Positions 50,450 to 63,886 are shown, numbered from the stretch's first letter. The stretch: 64,000 nt of DNA from Cryptomeria japonica (GCF_030272615.1 NC_081406.1:213126997-213190996), one strand, 5' to 3'. A program made the numbers and translations. Notes: a model not told the origin generated them from the letters alone.

Positions 50450-51001
50450 CAGGCATGTGAGAGAGAATTGTGATGTCATATCATGTTCGTAGTGAGTGGT
50501 ATGACATCTTCTCTATCACAAATATAGTAGTAAGACAAATACAATCAACAAAGCATCATCTCATCCATTACAATCATAAAGTGGGGTTAGCAATAATAAG
50601 ATGTCATCATATCCTTATAAGCAATATAATCGATATATGAATAATGGGTGCATCTAGATCACTACACATAAGTTTGATCATCATATTAGTCTGGGAGATA
50701 ATTTCATCTACATAAATCATAATGAATCCACTAATGTCAAAGAGACTATCAGTATAAGAATGAGATAGAGATAACCGAACACACAAAAGCCTAAAAGTGT
50801 TTATCACGCCCTCTCAAAAGGATGAGTTAGGGAGGGACACTACAAGTCATCAAATAGAATATGCCCACATAAAGTATCTAGCATCATCAATATTATTTGC
50901 AATAGAAATAGAGTCATAAGTAATCGTCAAAAAGTCAATCACATGTCTAAATAAGTGTATCGATGCATAAATCAAAGTGCAAGCCTAGGAGGGACACTAC
51001 A

Positions 51002-52019
51002 ATTGTAGTTGTATGGAATTTATCTATTAGGAACTGTGATATAGTTATATTTGATATTCATGATCAATGTCATTAAGGTTGAGCCCCTAGGTCCCATAGA
51101 GACTAAAGTGAAAATGAAGATAGTTTCAATGTCATCTCTTGTTTGTTGACCAGCCTCTTAGTGTCTTTAAGTATAAGAATTGGTTTATATTTTTAAAAGT
51201 CAATGAAGAATCAATTGGAGGAGACAACACTAGTAAAATTATTTCATTCTATTGTAGGAAGAAGAATCACCTTTTGAAAGATCAAAGAGAAGCAAATGTT
51301 CAACTACCTCAAGAAATAGGGTTTTATTAGCTAACAAAATAATACAAATTGGAACTCACAAAAATATGTTTATTATGTAACTTCATAAAAATCTGTATCA
51401 TTTTTTGATACATTCAATATGGGGTTTCAATACTCATTAATGGAGTAGTGAAAAACCATCACTTTCAATAAAGCCAATATATCTCCAAAACACACTACCA
51501 TACTATTTTCTATCCTTGGAAACAAATAAAGCATTCCAACTCTAAGTATGGAAAATCACCATTTTAATATCAAATACAAATATCAATTACCAATAGGCAT
51601 GTCAATTTGTGATATAATCTTGTATACAATTGATTCAAGTTGCATATGTATGACCATCTTGGATCAATCAAATTTCCTAGAAGTCATAAAATAAAAAATA
51701 TTTATATGTTCATAATATATTTCATGTCATTCATCAACTTACGCAAAGACACAATGTTGTATGTGTCACTATTTTTTATTTTTGTGCAAGTGCCAATGAT
51801 GTTTTGCATGGTCAATTAATGATTTTTTGCACCTCCCAATCGTTGACATTTAATTTCTCCTTAGTTGAATTATATTAAAATTGGTATTTTTGTAAATTAA
51901 TATATTTATTTAGAGCTTTAAGGCTATTTTTGTTTCCAAAAAGGTTTTCTCAAATATAGTATGGTATGATTTTATTGTATGTATTATTTCTTGAGGGTTA
52001 TTTTAGGTCATATTGAATG

Positions 52020-52081
<62 letters not shown>

Positions 52082-53430
52082 TAAACATCTATATCTATAT
52101 CTCTTTTAGTATATCTCTATTCTCCATATTTATTTAATTCTTCCTTTATCTCTACCTCATTATTTCTCCATCTCTCTAGCCCTTATATCTCTCCATCTCT
52201 CTACCTCTCTCTCTCTATATATCACTTTCTACCTCTATATTTATCTTTCTATCTCTATATCTATCTATATATTTCTCCTTCATCTATATATATCCCCACT
52301 TCTCCTCCTTCTCTATCTCTATCTCTATCTTTCTCTATATTTCTTTATCTTTCTATCTCTATTTGGTCCCATCAATGGTCATTTCTAGTGGGTGGAAAAT
52401 AACACTTCATGTCATCTTGCTCCAAAAATTCAAACATTAAATACATAGTTATATATTAAAGGAAGCCTAGCCCCCTCATTTGGAGAATATTTTGGAGAAC
52501 TAGAAAGACCTCTCAAGTTGGAAATCAATTACACTCTAGCAAATTCAAGTGAGAAAGAAATCAAGCATTGAAGGAGAGGTCATGTCAAGTTCAATCATTC
52601 AAGATGACATCCATGATCAACATTCCATAATGATCTTCTACATAACATCCTAAATCATTTTCATGGTGATTCAAGCAAGCTTCATCAAGGTATCAAATTC
52701 AATTACAAACATTCAAATTTAGATCTCACCTTTTTCTCAAAAGGAAAGTATTTTACTTCAATTCAATTATATTTCTATAAAAAACCCCCATCCACAACCC
52801 TTTTCTTTGTGTGTATGTGTGTGCAGTAGATTGATTCAAGTGTTGTGACTGAATATTGTGATAGAGCAGATGATGATGAACATGTTCAGATTTTATACAC
52901 AAGAAAAGCAAAGGACTAGGTATCTCCCACCATCTTGGTCCCAAAAAATTTAGTCCAATATTTTGACAGTGGATTCTGTACATTTTATTGATTTGGAAAA
53001 CATCCCACTTGTTTTCCCTGAATATGTAGGACTAGATTGGTCCCACCCTCTTGGTCCCGATAATTCGACCTGAATTTTCAGCTACATGTTCTAACACATT
53101 TTCCTCTCAGATATCTATCTATAGCTTTGTGTGAAATTTGGAACATCCTGTCATTACTATTTTGGTCCAATTCATTTTTTCCCTAGATCTAACATTACAA
53201 TTCAAATACAATTGAAACTCTCTAAAAGAGGAAAAATTCAAACAATAAATCCAATCAACATCTCAACCCTCTTCAATAATTGAATTGTGGCTAGATCTAT
53301 TGGGTTTGCATCCTCTTTTAAATGTAAGTTTGATCTTGTGAAATTGGTGGTTTTATTATCCTTAAGATGGTAAATCTCTAATTTCAACCACCTTATAGCT
53401 TCAAACAGTTTGTCAATTGGATGTTTGGTT
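51002..53430. other. Old non-coding sequence, LTR-like in part
   Basis: No supported gene. A short ORF at 51139-51330 is isolated. The phrase CATCTTGGTCCC or CCTCTTGGTCCC recurs at about 52931 and 53048 in otherwise similar surroundings, which hints at decayed LTR or leader sequence. A pyrimidine-rich zone lies at 52024-52365. Confidence 0.45.
52024..52078. repeat. (CT)n microsatellite
   Basis: About 55 bp of pure CT, followed to about 52365 by degenerate CTAT and CTCT runs. Confidence 0.95.
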
Positions 53431-53850
53431 CAAAACTTATGGCCTCCAAAATTTGGATCTCCTAAAATAGGAAATATAAAAATGTGTTGGACACATCAAT
53501 GAGTTTTAAAAGGGGGTTACACATGTTGTTGTGTGTTTTGACACATCATAGGGCATCTATGATTGGAGATAAGTTGGGTACTACTTTTTGGGTGGTTTTA
53601 GCTCATGGTTTTGTAATACCATTTGATAGTTTCATGTATTGTATCCCCTATATATTAGGTGTGTGATGGAGGTTGTGTGTAAGAGTCTTATAGCTAGTGA
53701 GTTATCTCTAGATCTCTGGTTCATGATACTCTAGTGAGAATATTTCTCTACAAGTATATTGTATTTTGTAGTTAACTTTTGAATAATATATTGTGTGGCT
53801 TTTGGAGTGTGGGGTTTTTTTCCCGAATTTTTTTCCCCATGATATATCTT
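53431..53850 (+). repeat. Direct repeat copy 1 (old LTR-like)
   Basis: About 420 bp similar to 55200-55620. Shared phrases include TTTTAGCTCATGGTTTTGTAAT, TTTCATGTATTGTATC, GTGTAAGAGTCTTATAG and TTTTCCCCATG. The TTCCCCATG end and the GTGAGAA block before it are reminiscent of copia LTR 3' halves. Confidence 0.7.
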
Positions 53851-55199
53851 GTGTTTATTGTTAATTTATTTGCATGTTGTATATCTCCTTTTCTATATGT
53901 TTCTTATTCTATAATTTTTAAATTTGCATTATCTCTCAGGAACTAGATTAGTGTTAGGAAGCATTTTTTGCATCTTAGATTCCTTTTCACAATTCATGTT
54001 AAAATTCAAGGCTTTGAAAAGAACCCATAATTCTTCAAGTCTCACAATCCTTATATTGCAACATGGACTTTATGCTCACAAAAGCCATATTTTGTATAAA
54101 TTCACAACAAAATAGTAAACTATTGTTGCAAACTTGTATACAATCATAATCAAGCTTGAATTATTCCAATACAAAATCAACAAGAAATAAAATATTTGAA
54201 CTCCAAAAATCACATTTTTATCACTATAATTTTTTAAATACCAATTAATTCATTTCACGTCATGGTAGAAAGACTAATTTTGTTTTAATAGAGGACAAAA
54301 AGGAAATATGAAATGTTCAACTACCTAAACATATAAAAAGTTACAGCATCCAATATTGCAAATGAGAAATTAACTAATTAAGTTCATTGTTTAGCTTCTT
54401 GGAGAAGCTTCTTACTATTTAAGGTGTTCATAGAGAGGTTCTAATGCTCATAGAGAGGGCCTAAATAAACTTTTGAGCCAAGAGTTCATAGACACAATCA
54501 ACCAAAATAGAGAACATGTTCATAAATACTATCAACCAAAAAATAATAAAAAATTAATGTACTAAAGCTCACGTAGGGCCTACATCGAATTCTAAACCAA
54601 GAATGTAGAGACACAATCAACCAACATGCTGGATTTATAATTTTATAGAATAATATAAGTGATACATAGATCTATTTAGCCATTGATGGAGAAATACAAA
54701 ACACTTATATGCAACACTATTGACCATTGAGTTATTATTGTTCCATAGTTTTTTTTGCCATTAAGATGCAATAGCGATCTTGGTTTTGATCTAGGATGCA
54801 CCAAATGAAATTATTTTATGAAAATCCTCCAAACAAGAGAAGGGGATAGGTGATTTTATTAAGAAAACAATATTTCAACCTTGCATTTGCATAGATTGGT
54901 CACTATTTATAGTAAATTTATATTTATGCATAGATTGGTCGAAAATTTTCCCCAAAGCTATGAATTGGCTAAATAAGAATGCCACTAAATTTTCATTGCA
55001 AGATCATGTCTATATTTGAAGATGTTAAATTTTTATTATTTAAAAGTTTTATGTGAAAGTTTCAAAGTCAATTTTGAAGGCCTTAGAGGAATTTTTTGGG
55101 CATGAAAGCAGTCATACCAATAATAGTGAACTAAATATTGATAGAGAACTTCATGAGATTTTTTGTGCTTCAAATGATTCATCAATCAAACTCCTAGAT
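53851..55199. other. Interval between the two direct repeats
   Basis: AT-rich, no convincing ORF, no element motif recognised. If the repeats are LTRs, this would be a heavily deleted interior. Confidence 0.4.
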
Positions 55200-55620
55200 A
55201 TAAAGTTGTGGCCTCTAAAAGTTAGGTCTCCTAAACTGGGAAATATAAAAACATGTTGGACACATAACTAAATTGTAAAACGGAGTAAATATGTTGGTGT
55301 CTTCTTTGACACATTATAGGGTATCTTAGATTAGAGATAAGTCAGGCACCACATTTTGGGTGATTTTAGCTCATGGTTTTGTAATATTGTTTGATGGTTT
55401 CATGTATTGTATCTCCTATATATTAGGTGCATGAGACGGAGGTTATGTGTAAGAGTCTTATAGTAGTTGAATTACCTCTATATTTTTGGATGGTGATACT
55501 CTTGTGAGAAGCTTTCTCTAGAAGTATATTATATTATGTTGTTGGCTACTGAATAATATATTGGGTGGCTTTTGGAGTATGTAGTTTTTATCTTGAAATG
55601 GTTTTCCCCATGTAAATCAT
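55200..55620 (+). repeat. Direct repeat copy 2 (old LTR-like)
   Basis: Same orientation as 53431-53850, about 1.77 kb downstream, diverged by many substitutions and small gaps. Confidence 0.7.
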
Positions 55621-55938
55621 TTTATTGTGGTATGAATTCTATTTATGTTTATTTTTGTTACTTTAATGTAACTATTATAAAGATATGAAAAACTTTTTCA
55701 TAACCCTTCTCTCAAGGTTAGTGTAAGAAGTTGTTTCACTACCTTAACTTCCTTGTTGATTTCTATCTCCAACATCATGTTGGAGTCATTGAGAGACTCA
55801 TAAGAGATGAAGGATCCATACAAAATCAAATAACCTTTTGCAAGAGAGAAAAAGAAAAATGAGTTATATGCCAATATTCATACAAATATGAATGAACATA
55901 GAATCCTTTGTATATAAAGGGGATGATGAGAAAAGAAA

Positions 55939-56218
55939 TGTTTGAACAAACAATACGACTAGGGGGCGGGGGGGTGAATTAGTCCATACCTAAAAAACAT
56001 TTATTTATAATCTTTTAAACTTAAAATCACAATTAACTTATCTCTGCAATCATGAAGCATGAAACACAATACACACAAGAACACCAAATTTACATGGAAA
56101 ATCTAAGAAGGAAAAAATCATAGTGAGAATCACACTCACAATATGAATAACTAAAATACAATGTTTTAGGCTCAAGGCTAAGGTATCTCATTGTACCTAA
56201 ATAGACTTGTAAGACTAA
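55939..56218 (-). repeat. Older minus-oriented copia LTR, right part displaced
   Basis: The plus strand starts TGTTTGAACAAAC, then has a G-rich GGGGGGGTGAATTAG and TTTACATGGAAAATCT, matching the landmarks of the other minus-oriented copia LTRs here. At 56218 it is interrupted by the copia element. The sequence from 62885 (after one ACTAA) should be its continuation. Confidence 0.6.
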
Positions 56219-57265
56219 TGTTAGGTCCCAGAGGCAATTGAGAGGGGGGGTTGAATCAGTTGTCCATTAATTTCAAACCAAAACTAACTTAACCAAACTT
56301 AGTGCATAATACTGGTAAACCAAACATTAATGTCGGTAGACAGTTTAGCAGATCATAACAGTACCGATAAAGTTTAATTCATGAAACGGAAAGATAAATA
56401 ACATACACAACACATAACACAGTTATTTGTACGTGGAAACCCTGAAAGAGGAAAAACCATGGTGGAAAACCTTACCCACAATTAGATGATACTACTACAG
56501 ATAGTATGTGTGTACAAATGGGGTCTACACATGCAGAAAGGCCAACTACCTAGAGCTCACTGCTCAATCACAAAAGGGGAGTCACACTGACTACAATTGG
56601 ATGGTTAAATCCAATGATAATGTACTGCTCAAAATAGCATCTTCATATGTTGGATTCAGTACTAGTTAAGCTCTAATTTGCCTTCTCCAAAATCCTCCTT
56701 GAATCTTGAATGATGTTTGCATGTATAGCTCTGCTTATATTCGCATATACCTTATTACAATCCTTTTTCACACTCCTCTACTTCTTAATCTCACAAACAA
56801 GATCTAACATGTATACCAAAACCTAAGACCAAATGTGTAGGTAGGCTTACTAAGATATTACAATAAAATCAATTACAAATGAATCAATATGCGATGCATG
56901 ATGTCGGCTCAATGCATTTACAATAATAACCAATCATCTCCATAACGTGTCGTGCTGACCTGGAATAGATAATGCTTGTCGATCCATAACCTAGACCTAT
57001 TTGTTGGTAACAACAAATATGCAAACTCGATTAGATCAATGACCAAATCACCAAAACCAAGTGTCCAAACAATGTTTTCAACATAATCAAGTAATCTCCA
57101 GATGATAACAAATCATCCTCAGTGCCAGTGAACCAGAAACTAGTGACTGTGCATAAGTCACTGAACATGCCGGTGAACTTAAACAAAGATCTCCAAGTGT
57201 TCTCAAGTGTTGACATGTGTTGACATCAATCAAAAAACCAACACAACACATTCATAATACTAACA
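56219..57265 (-). repeat. 3' LTR of the copia element
   Basis: A 1047-bp LTR. On the minus strand it begins TGTTAGTATTATGAATG and ends GGGACCTAACA. It carries about 22 bp more than the 5' LTR near 56300-56340. Confidence 0.9.
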
Positions 57266-57280
57266 ATCTCCACCTTTGGC
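57266..57280 (-). other. Polypurine tract of the copia element
   Basis: The minus strand reads GCCAAAGGTGGAGAT directly before the 3' LTR. A T interrupts the purine run. Confidence 0.75.
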
Positions 57281-57650
57281 ATTGATGGCAACACAAGATG
57301 GAAAAACCATCTAAGTGCCAAAGCAGAAATGCCAAAAACCAAAAACCAATAATCTCCTAAAGAGATCATCAACCAAAACTCAAAATACAAAGAGTTAAAA
57401 TCTCTCCCCCAATGAATAATCTCTCCCCAAAAGATAATGTGTTCTTCCATAGATATCTCTCCCCCTTTGACATCAGATGCCAAAGCAATACAAAACCAAA
57501 TACAATCAGTTCAAAGAACTTGTTACAAATACCAATGATTATAACCACATTTATTCAATCTACTCCCCCTGAGAAGTAGCTCTCCTTCATCAAAGCCAGA
57601 AAAAAGATTTCTCTGTTAATTTTGCCGATTTGATGCCATGGTCCAACTAT
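57281..57650 (-). other. Copia 3' untranslated region
   Basis: About 370 bp between the pol stop and the polypurine tract, without a supported ORF. It includes several C-rich patches (on the plus strand) such as CTCTCCCCC. Confidence 0.6.
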
Positions 57651-60600
57651 CTAAGTTTCTACCGGTGAGGGTATAACTCCAAGATACTCTCTAAGATATT
57701 CAAAAGTTTCCTTAGGCAAAGGTTTAGTAAAGATATCTACAATCTGCTCTTTAGTATTCACATAAACCAATTTCACTTCTTTTGCTTCAACATTCTCTTT
57801 TAGAAAATTGAATTTGATAGAAACATGTTTAGTTTTTGAGTGAAATACCAGATTATTTGATATATCAATTGCTGCCATATTATCATAGTAAATGATTATA
57901 GGTTCCTTGCATTTTACCTTTATGTCCTTCAACATTTGCTTGATCCATAATACCTATGTATAATTAGTTTCCATTGTAACATATTTTGATTCTGCTGCTG
58001 ATAGTGATGTACAACATTGTTTCTTGCTCAACCATGAAATTAGTCTGCTGCCAAGAAAAAATGCTTCGTCAGTGGTGCTTTTTTTGTCATCTACATCTCC
58101 TGCCCAATTTGCATCTATGTATGCACATAAATCAAAATTTTCATCTTTAGGATAGCATAAACCAAGATTTGTTGTGCCTTGTAGGTACTAAAAAATCCTT
58201 TTTACTGTTGATTCATGATTTTCCTTAGGATTACTCTAAAATCTTGAAACAATACATAATACATTCATAATATCAGGTCTTGTTTGTGTCAAATACCGTA
58301 AACCTCCAATCATAGACTTGTATCTTGTCGGATTAACTGGTGTTGATTCATCCTTCAAAGATAGTTTATCAGTTGTAGTCATAGGTGTACTTACCAGTTT
58401 AGAGTTTTCCATGCCAAATTTCTTAAGTAATTCCTTCAAGTACTTTGATTGATTTATGAATATACCTTTACTAGTCTGTGAAATCTACAATCCTAAAAAG
58501 AATTTTATCTCTCCAATCATAGATATTTCAAATTCTTCCTACATCTTATTGGAAAAGTCTTTACACAATCCATCTTCTCCTCCAAAAATTATATCATCAA
58601 CAAAAACTTCAATAACCAAGATGCCATCATTAGTTATTTTGTAATATAAGTTGTTGTCAGCATTACCTTTACTGTAACCAAACTTCAAAAGATATTTGTC
58701 CAATCTAGCATACCAAGCTCTAGGAGCTTGCTTCAATCCATATAATGCTTTTCTTAACCTACAAACCATATCTTTGTCATTTGTCAAAGAAAATCCATTA
58801 GGTTGTTCAATGCAAACTTCCTCTTCAAGATCTCCATTCAGAATTGCACATTTAACATCCATTTGATATACTTTATAGTTCTTGTGTGCTGCAAAAGCCA
58901 AGAATAATCTGACTGCCTCAATTCTAGCTGCTGGTGCAAAGGTTTCATTATAATCAATTCCTTTTTTCTGTGAATATCCCTTAGAAACTAATCTTGTTTT
59001 GTTTCGAATTACCTTACCATCTTCATTAAGTTTATTTTTGAATACCCATTTAGTTCCAATTACATTTTTGTTTTTAGGCCATGGAACCAATGTCCATGTG
59101 TTATTCTTTTCAATTTGTTCCAATTCATCTTCCATAGCCTTAATACAATGTTTATCTTCACATGCCTCATTAATAATTGCTAGTTCAAATTGAGAAATTA
59201 GACATACCTCTTCATTTGCCAGTCTTCCTCTAGTCATAACTCCTTGATACTTATTCCCAATTATCTGACTTTCAGAGTGATTCAATATTACATACCTGGG
59301 TGTGTTCACTTGTTGTTGTTCTTCAATCACTGTGAAATTCTCAGATGATGCCGGTGTGACTGGATCAACATTTTGTACCGGTGTACTCATAGTAGGTTCT
59401 TTTGTGATTATCTCAATTGTTGGTTCAGAGTCTATAGACCTTCTAAATTGTTCATCAATCTTCACATTTGCACTTTCAATGATTTTTTGCAATCTCTTAT
59501 TAAAACATTTATATGCCTTGCTCTTAGATGAATAACCAAGAAATATTCCTTCATCATTTCTAGGATCAAATTTGCCAATATAATCATCTCTCCTAATATA
59601 ACATTTTCTTCCAAATATTTTAAAATATTTAAGAGTAGGAGTATTACCAAACCATAGTTCATGAGGGGTCTTACTGGTTTCACCTTTGATGTGAACTCTG
59701 TTGAATGTATAAACAACTGTATTGACTACTTCTCTCCAATACACATGAGGTAGGTTTGCTTCTGATATCATGCTTCTAGTTGCATCCAAAATAGTTATGT
59801 TCTTCCTTTCCACCACTCCATTTTGCTGGGGTGTCCGAGGTGCTGATAATTGCCTTTTGATTCCATTCACTTCACATAATGTATTAAATTCCTTAGATGT
59901 GAATTCACCTCCTTGATCTGATCTCAAGCATTTGATTTTCTTACCGGTTTCATTCTCTGCCATGATCTTGAATAGTTTGAATTTCCCAAAAGCTTCTGAT
60001 TTCTCCCTGAGAAAAGCAACCCAACACATTCTAGAATAATCATCAATGATTAGCATAAAATATCTATCTTCTTGTAAAATTCTAGTTCTTCCCGGACCAC
60101 ATAAATCAGTATGAATTAAGTCAAGAACATTATTAGATTTTTTTGGAATACTCTTAAAAGTTCTTCTAACTTGCTTTCCAAATTGACATTCCTTACATAC
60201 CAGATTATGAGGTTTAACAATCTTAGGTAAATCTCTTACTACCTTAGTTGTACTAATTTTCACAATGCAATCAAAAGTTACATGACACAGTCTCTTATGT
60301 CATAACCAACTTTCATCAATATGTGCAATCAAGCATGTCTTCTCATTGTTATTCAAATTAAAAATATTAGCTCTAGTCTAATTACCGGTTGCAATTTCCA
60401 AACCAATTCTATTCATGATTTTTCATTTACCATTCTTGAATTGTAATTGAAATCCTTTTTCAACTGATTGACCAAAACTCAAAAGATTATGCTTCAAACC
60501 TTCAACATAGTAAACATTATCCATATTGTTCTTACCATCAAAAGGTATAGTGCCTTTTCCTCTTATCAAACTATCTTTTTCATCTCCAAATCTTACTAGA

Positions 60601-61802
60601 CCTCCATTGCATTCCTGAAAGGTTAAGAATTTAGTCTTATAACCAGTCATATGATGTGAACATCCGGAATCAATAATCCATTCATCCTTTTCTTTAATTT
60701 TAGCTTTCAAGGCTTGCTCTATCAGTTGAATAGTAGGTATCAGTTGATCTTTTATTATATCAACAAAATCTCATCCATTGTCTTTTGGTTCCTCATCAAA
60801 ATCATCAGTAACTCCTTCATCAACATAGTATCATGATTTGTCTCCATTCTTCTTAAATCTGTACCTTTGATATTCAGGGTTACGCTTGTATGTTCTTTTA
60901 TCTTCTTCTTTCAATCTTTCATGTCTATCAAGACACCTAGATGCCATATGACCAATTTTATTGCAGTTGAAATATTTAAATGGTGCTTTACCTTCATACT
61001 TGCTTCCAACTAGACCATTAGGCATTTTCCTTGCAAATAGTGCTTCAAGCTCTTCAAGTTCTTCATTCTCTCTTCTAATTTCTTCAAGTTCTCTAGCATA
61101 GAGTGCTTTCCAATCAGATTTTTTAGATGATGATGATGATGTTGCAGATGATGAAGCTTTGAAAGCCAAATTTGTCCTAATTGTAGTAATAGGACCAAAT
61201 TCCTCAAGTTCAAAAGCTGAAAGTTTTCCAACCAAAGTATCTCTAGATACTAATGCATTATGCATTGTTCTCAATTCATTAATAGCAGTTACTTTCATTT
61301 TGTATGCCGGTGGCAAAGCTCTTAAAACTTTAGAAACAATTTCATCTTCACTTAAGGATCCTCCACAACATTGTATACCCAAAACAATTTCATTAACTCT
61401 TTCCATAAAAGCAGAAGTCCTTTCATCTTCTTCCATTTTCAGATTTTCATACCTAACCCGAAAGCATTCTAGTTTTGCAATTTTGACAGTGGTATCACCT
61501 TCATTCAATGTATCCAATTTATCCCAAATAGCTTTAGTAGTAGATCGGTCTGATAATCCCATGATTTGTTGATCTAACAATGTGCTTAAAAGTGCTTCTC
61601 TTGCTTTGCAATCATTTTCTTCATCTTTAGCCAAGGTTGGTGGATTAGGTTGACCTTGAGTAGGAACAACATAGACATTCTTTGTAATATTCCATATGTC
61701 CTTTCCAGTGCAATTCAGATGTGTCTCCATTCTCATCTTCCATATACCATAGTTATTTCCATCAAGCTTCAGACTATCCTTGCTGAAATAGTTAGAAGAC
61801 AT
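57651..61802 (-). pseudogene. Copia gag-pol polyprotein
   Basis: All pieces share one minus-strand frame. Gag starts at ATG 61802 (LDGNNYGIWKMRM, UBN2/DUF4219 type) and has one CCHC knuckle, CNKIGHMASRC (about 60950). The protease has DSGCSHHMTG (about 60660). The pre-integrase HHCC region includes HKRLCH and CKECQFGKQ. The integrase core shows HTDLCGP, DDYSR and SDQGGEFTS. Reverse transcriptase shows FVDDIIFGG (about 58590), and RNase H runs to a natural TAG at 57651. In-frame stops (60831, 60771, 60423, 60375, 60300, 58539, 58484 and a few later) are nearly all single C-to-T or G-to-A changes. No frameshift is evident. It would have made all proteins for transposition, but this copy cannot. 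Confidence 0.92.
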
Positions 61803-61845
61803 AGGATATCCTCAAGTTGTTAAACATTTGTTAAAAGAGTACTAA

Positions 61846-61859
61846 GCATCGATACCAAT
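61846..61859 (-). other. Primer binding site of the copia element
   Basis: The minus strand reads ATTGGTATCGATGC right after the 5' LTR. It matches the tRNA-Met type site TGGTATCAGAGC except for CGAT in place of CAGA. Confidence 0.75.
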
Positions 61860-62884
61860 TGTTAGGTCCCAGAGGCAACTGAGAGGGGGGGGGGCGGTGA
61901 ATCAGTTGTCTATTAATTTCAAACCAAAACTAGCTTAACCAAACTTTAATGCTGGTAGATAGTTTAGCAGATAATAACAGTACAAGTAAATTTTAATGCA
62001 TGACATAGAAAGACAAATAGCATACACAACACATAACACAGTTATTTGTATGTGGAAACCCTGAAAGGGGAAAAACCACGGTGGGAAACCTTACCCACAA
62101 TCAGATGATACTACATCAAATAGTATGTGTGTACAAATGGGGTTTGCACATGCAGAAAGGCCAACTTCCTAGAGCTCACTACTCAATCACATAATGGGAG
62201 TCACAGTGACTACAATTGGATGGTTAAATCCAATGATAATGTACTGCTCAAAATAGCATCTTCATATGTTGGATTCAGTACTAGTTAAGCTCTGATTTGC
62301 CTTCTCCAAAAGCCTCCTTGAATCTTGACTGATGTCTGCATGTATAGCTCTGCTTATATTCGCATATACCTTATTACAATCCTTTTTCACACTCCTCTAC
62401 TTCTTAATCTCACAAATGAGATCTAACATATATACCAAAACCTAAGACCAAATGTGTAGGTCAACTTACTAAGATATTACAATAAAATCAATTACAAATG
62501 AATCAATATGTGATGCATGATGTCAACTCAATGCATTTACAATAATAACAAATCATCTCCATAACGTGTCATGCTAATTTGGAATAGATAATGCTTGCTG
62601 GTCCATAACCTAGACCTATTTGCCGGTAACAACAAATATGAAAACCAGATTAGATCAATGACCAAATCACCAAAACCAAGTGTCCAAACAATGTCTTCGA
62701 TATAACCAAGTAATCTCTAGATGATAACAGACTATCCTCAGTGCCGGTGAACCAGATATCGGTGATTGTGCATAAGTCACTGAACATGCCAGTGAACATA
62801 AACAAAGTTCTCCAAGTGTTCTCAAGTGTTGACAAGTGTTGACATCAATGACAAAACCAATGCAACACATTCATAATACCAACA
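61860..62884 (-). repeat. 5' LTR of the copia element
   Basis: A 1025-bp LTR, minus strand start TGTTGGTATTATG, end GGGACCTAACA. It is similar to the 3' LTR throughout, with scattered substitutions and one short gap. Confidence 0.9.
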
Positions 62885-63530
62885 ACTAATGCACACAAAC
62901 TTAGGGAAAGATAGAAGGGACTTACATTACTAAGATGTACAATCTCAAGGCAAGATACAAAGGACTTGCATTACCGAAGCACACTACACTAGGGTAAGAT
63001 ACAAAAACTACAAAATTTGCCAAAAGGACTCACTGTATTTTGGGTGTATGCACCAAGATGGTGTGCAAAAAAGTGGACACACCCCCCAAAAAAGTTGGAA
63101 AAACATAAAATGTGCATGGGTTATTTCAAATTTTTTAAACCCCATACATGTTTAGGCTCATTTTGTTGAGCCTAAACGAAGCAAAATCACGTACAGCATT
63201 TTGAAAGTTTTTCTTATACTAAACCTATACATGGTTTATTTTTCAAAACCCCATATGAATTTTACTGTCAATAAAACCTTTTTGATTGTGGCCGATTGAT
63301 CAATTTTCACTTGTAGCCACAAGAAAAACACTTTGAGGGTTTTAAACAACAAAATACATGAAAAGAGTTCTCTAAATAAAACACACCAACAATGGAAAAA
63401 GGTATGAGATCAATTTTTTTCATCTATTTTATGCATTTGATAAATTATATTCACAATTACAATGTAAATTCATTTTTTTATATTTTTTTAATTTTTTGTT
63501 ATGAATGCATATAAGATTCTAAAAATACTA
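62885..63530. other. Displaced LTR remainder and unassigned sequence
   Basis: 62885 to about 63010 probably continues the older LTR broken at 56218. The rest is unassigned, with C runs and an AT-rich tail and no ORF. A small hairpin lies at 63150-63177. Confidence 0.45.
63150..63177. repeat. Perfect 11-bp hairpin
   Basis: GTTTAGGCTCA and TGAGCCTAAAC separated by TTTTGT. No adjacent T run that would suggest a terminator; function unknown. Confidence 0.85.
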
Positions 63531-63534
63531 CCCC

Positions 63535-63886
63535 CCAGAAAGACACGCCTCTTGAAAACTTAGGGCAAAACCCATAGGAGAATCCGCAACCAAGCCCTCA
63601 AGAGACAAATCCTCTAGCTCCTCCAGTAGACCATTCACAAGCTACACATGAGGATTTCATAAACTAGTTAACACAAAACACTGCCAAAATAAATAGACTA
63701 GTGAATAGACTGAAGGCATCTGAGTATGAGCATCATGCATCCCTTGCCACAACCCTAGAATTATTGATTAGTAGTGTTAATGAATTTTTTGATCAAATTA
63801 CAAAATGGGGAAGCTATAGGGATCGATGTCATTCTTTTTATGCTAGTGGGTTGTCATATAATGAAGTGAAAAAAAAACATAAGTAA
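63535..63886 (+). pseudogene. Protein-coding remnant of unknown origin
   Basis: The frame ending TAA at 63884-63886 is open from 63701. It can be followed back to about 63535 through two stops, giving a Pro/Gln/Ser-rich N-terminal part (PLAPPVDHSQA) then a helical, charged part (LKASEYEHHAS, NEFFDQITKWG). The composition looks protein-like rather than random. No domain is recognised. It may be a Gag or host-gene fragment carried by an element. Confidence 0.3.

Larger units (their letters stand above)
56219..62884 (-). mobile_element. Near-complete Ty1/copia retrotransposon
   Basis: LTRs lie at 56219-57265 (3') and 61860-62884 (5'), flanked by identical ACTAA (56214-56218 and 62885-62889). 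A primer site follows the 5' LTR and a purine tract precedes the 3' LTR. One frame from 61802 to 57651 holds Gag, protease, integrase, reverse transcriptase and RNase H in copia order, with point stops but no large gap. It is the best preserved element in the window and lies inside an older copia LTR. Confidence 0.95.

Noticed and set aside
59302-59535. Plus-strand ORFs within 58999-61572
   Set aside because: Shadows of the minus-strand copia gag-pol frame.
63150-63177. Hairpin as a transcription terminator
   Set aside because: No T run follows and intrinsic terminators are not expected in a plant nuclear genome.
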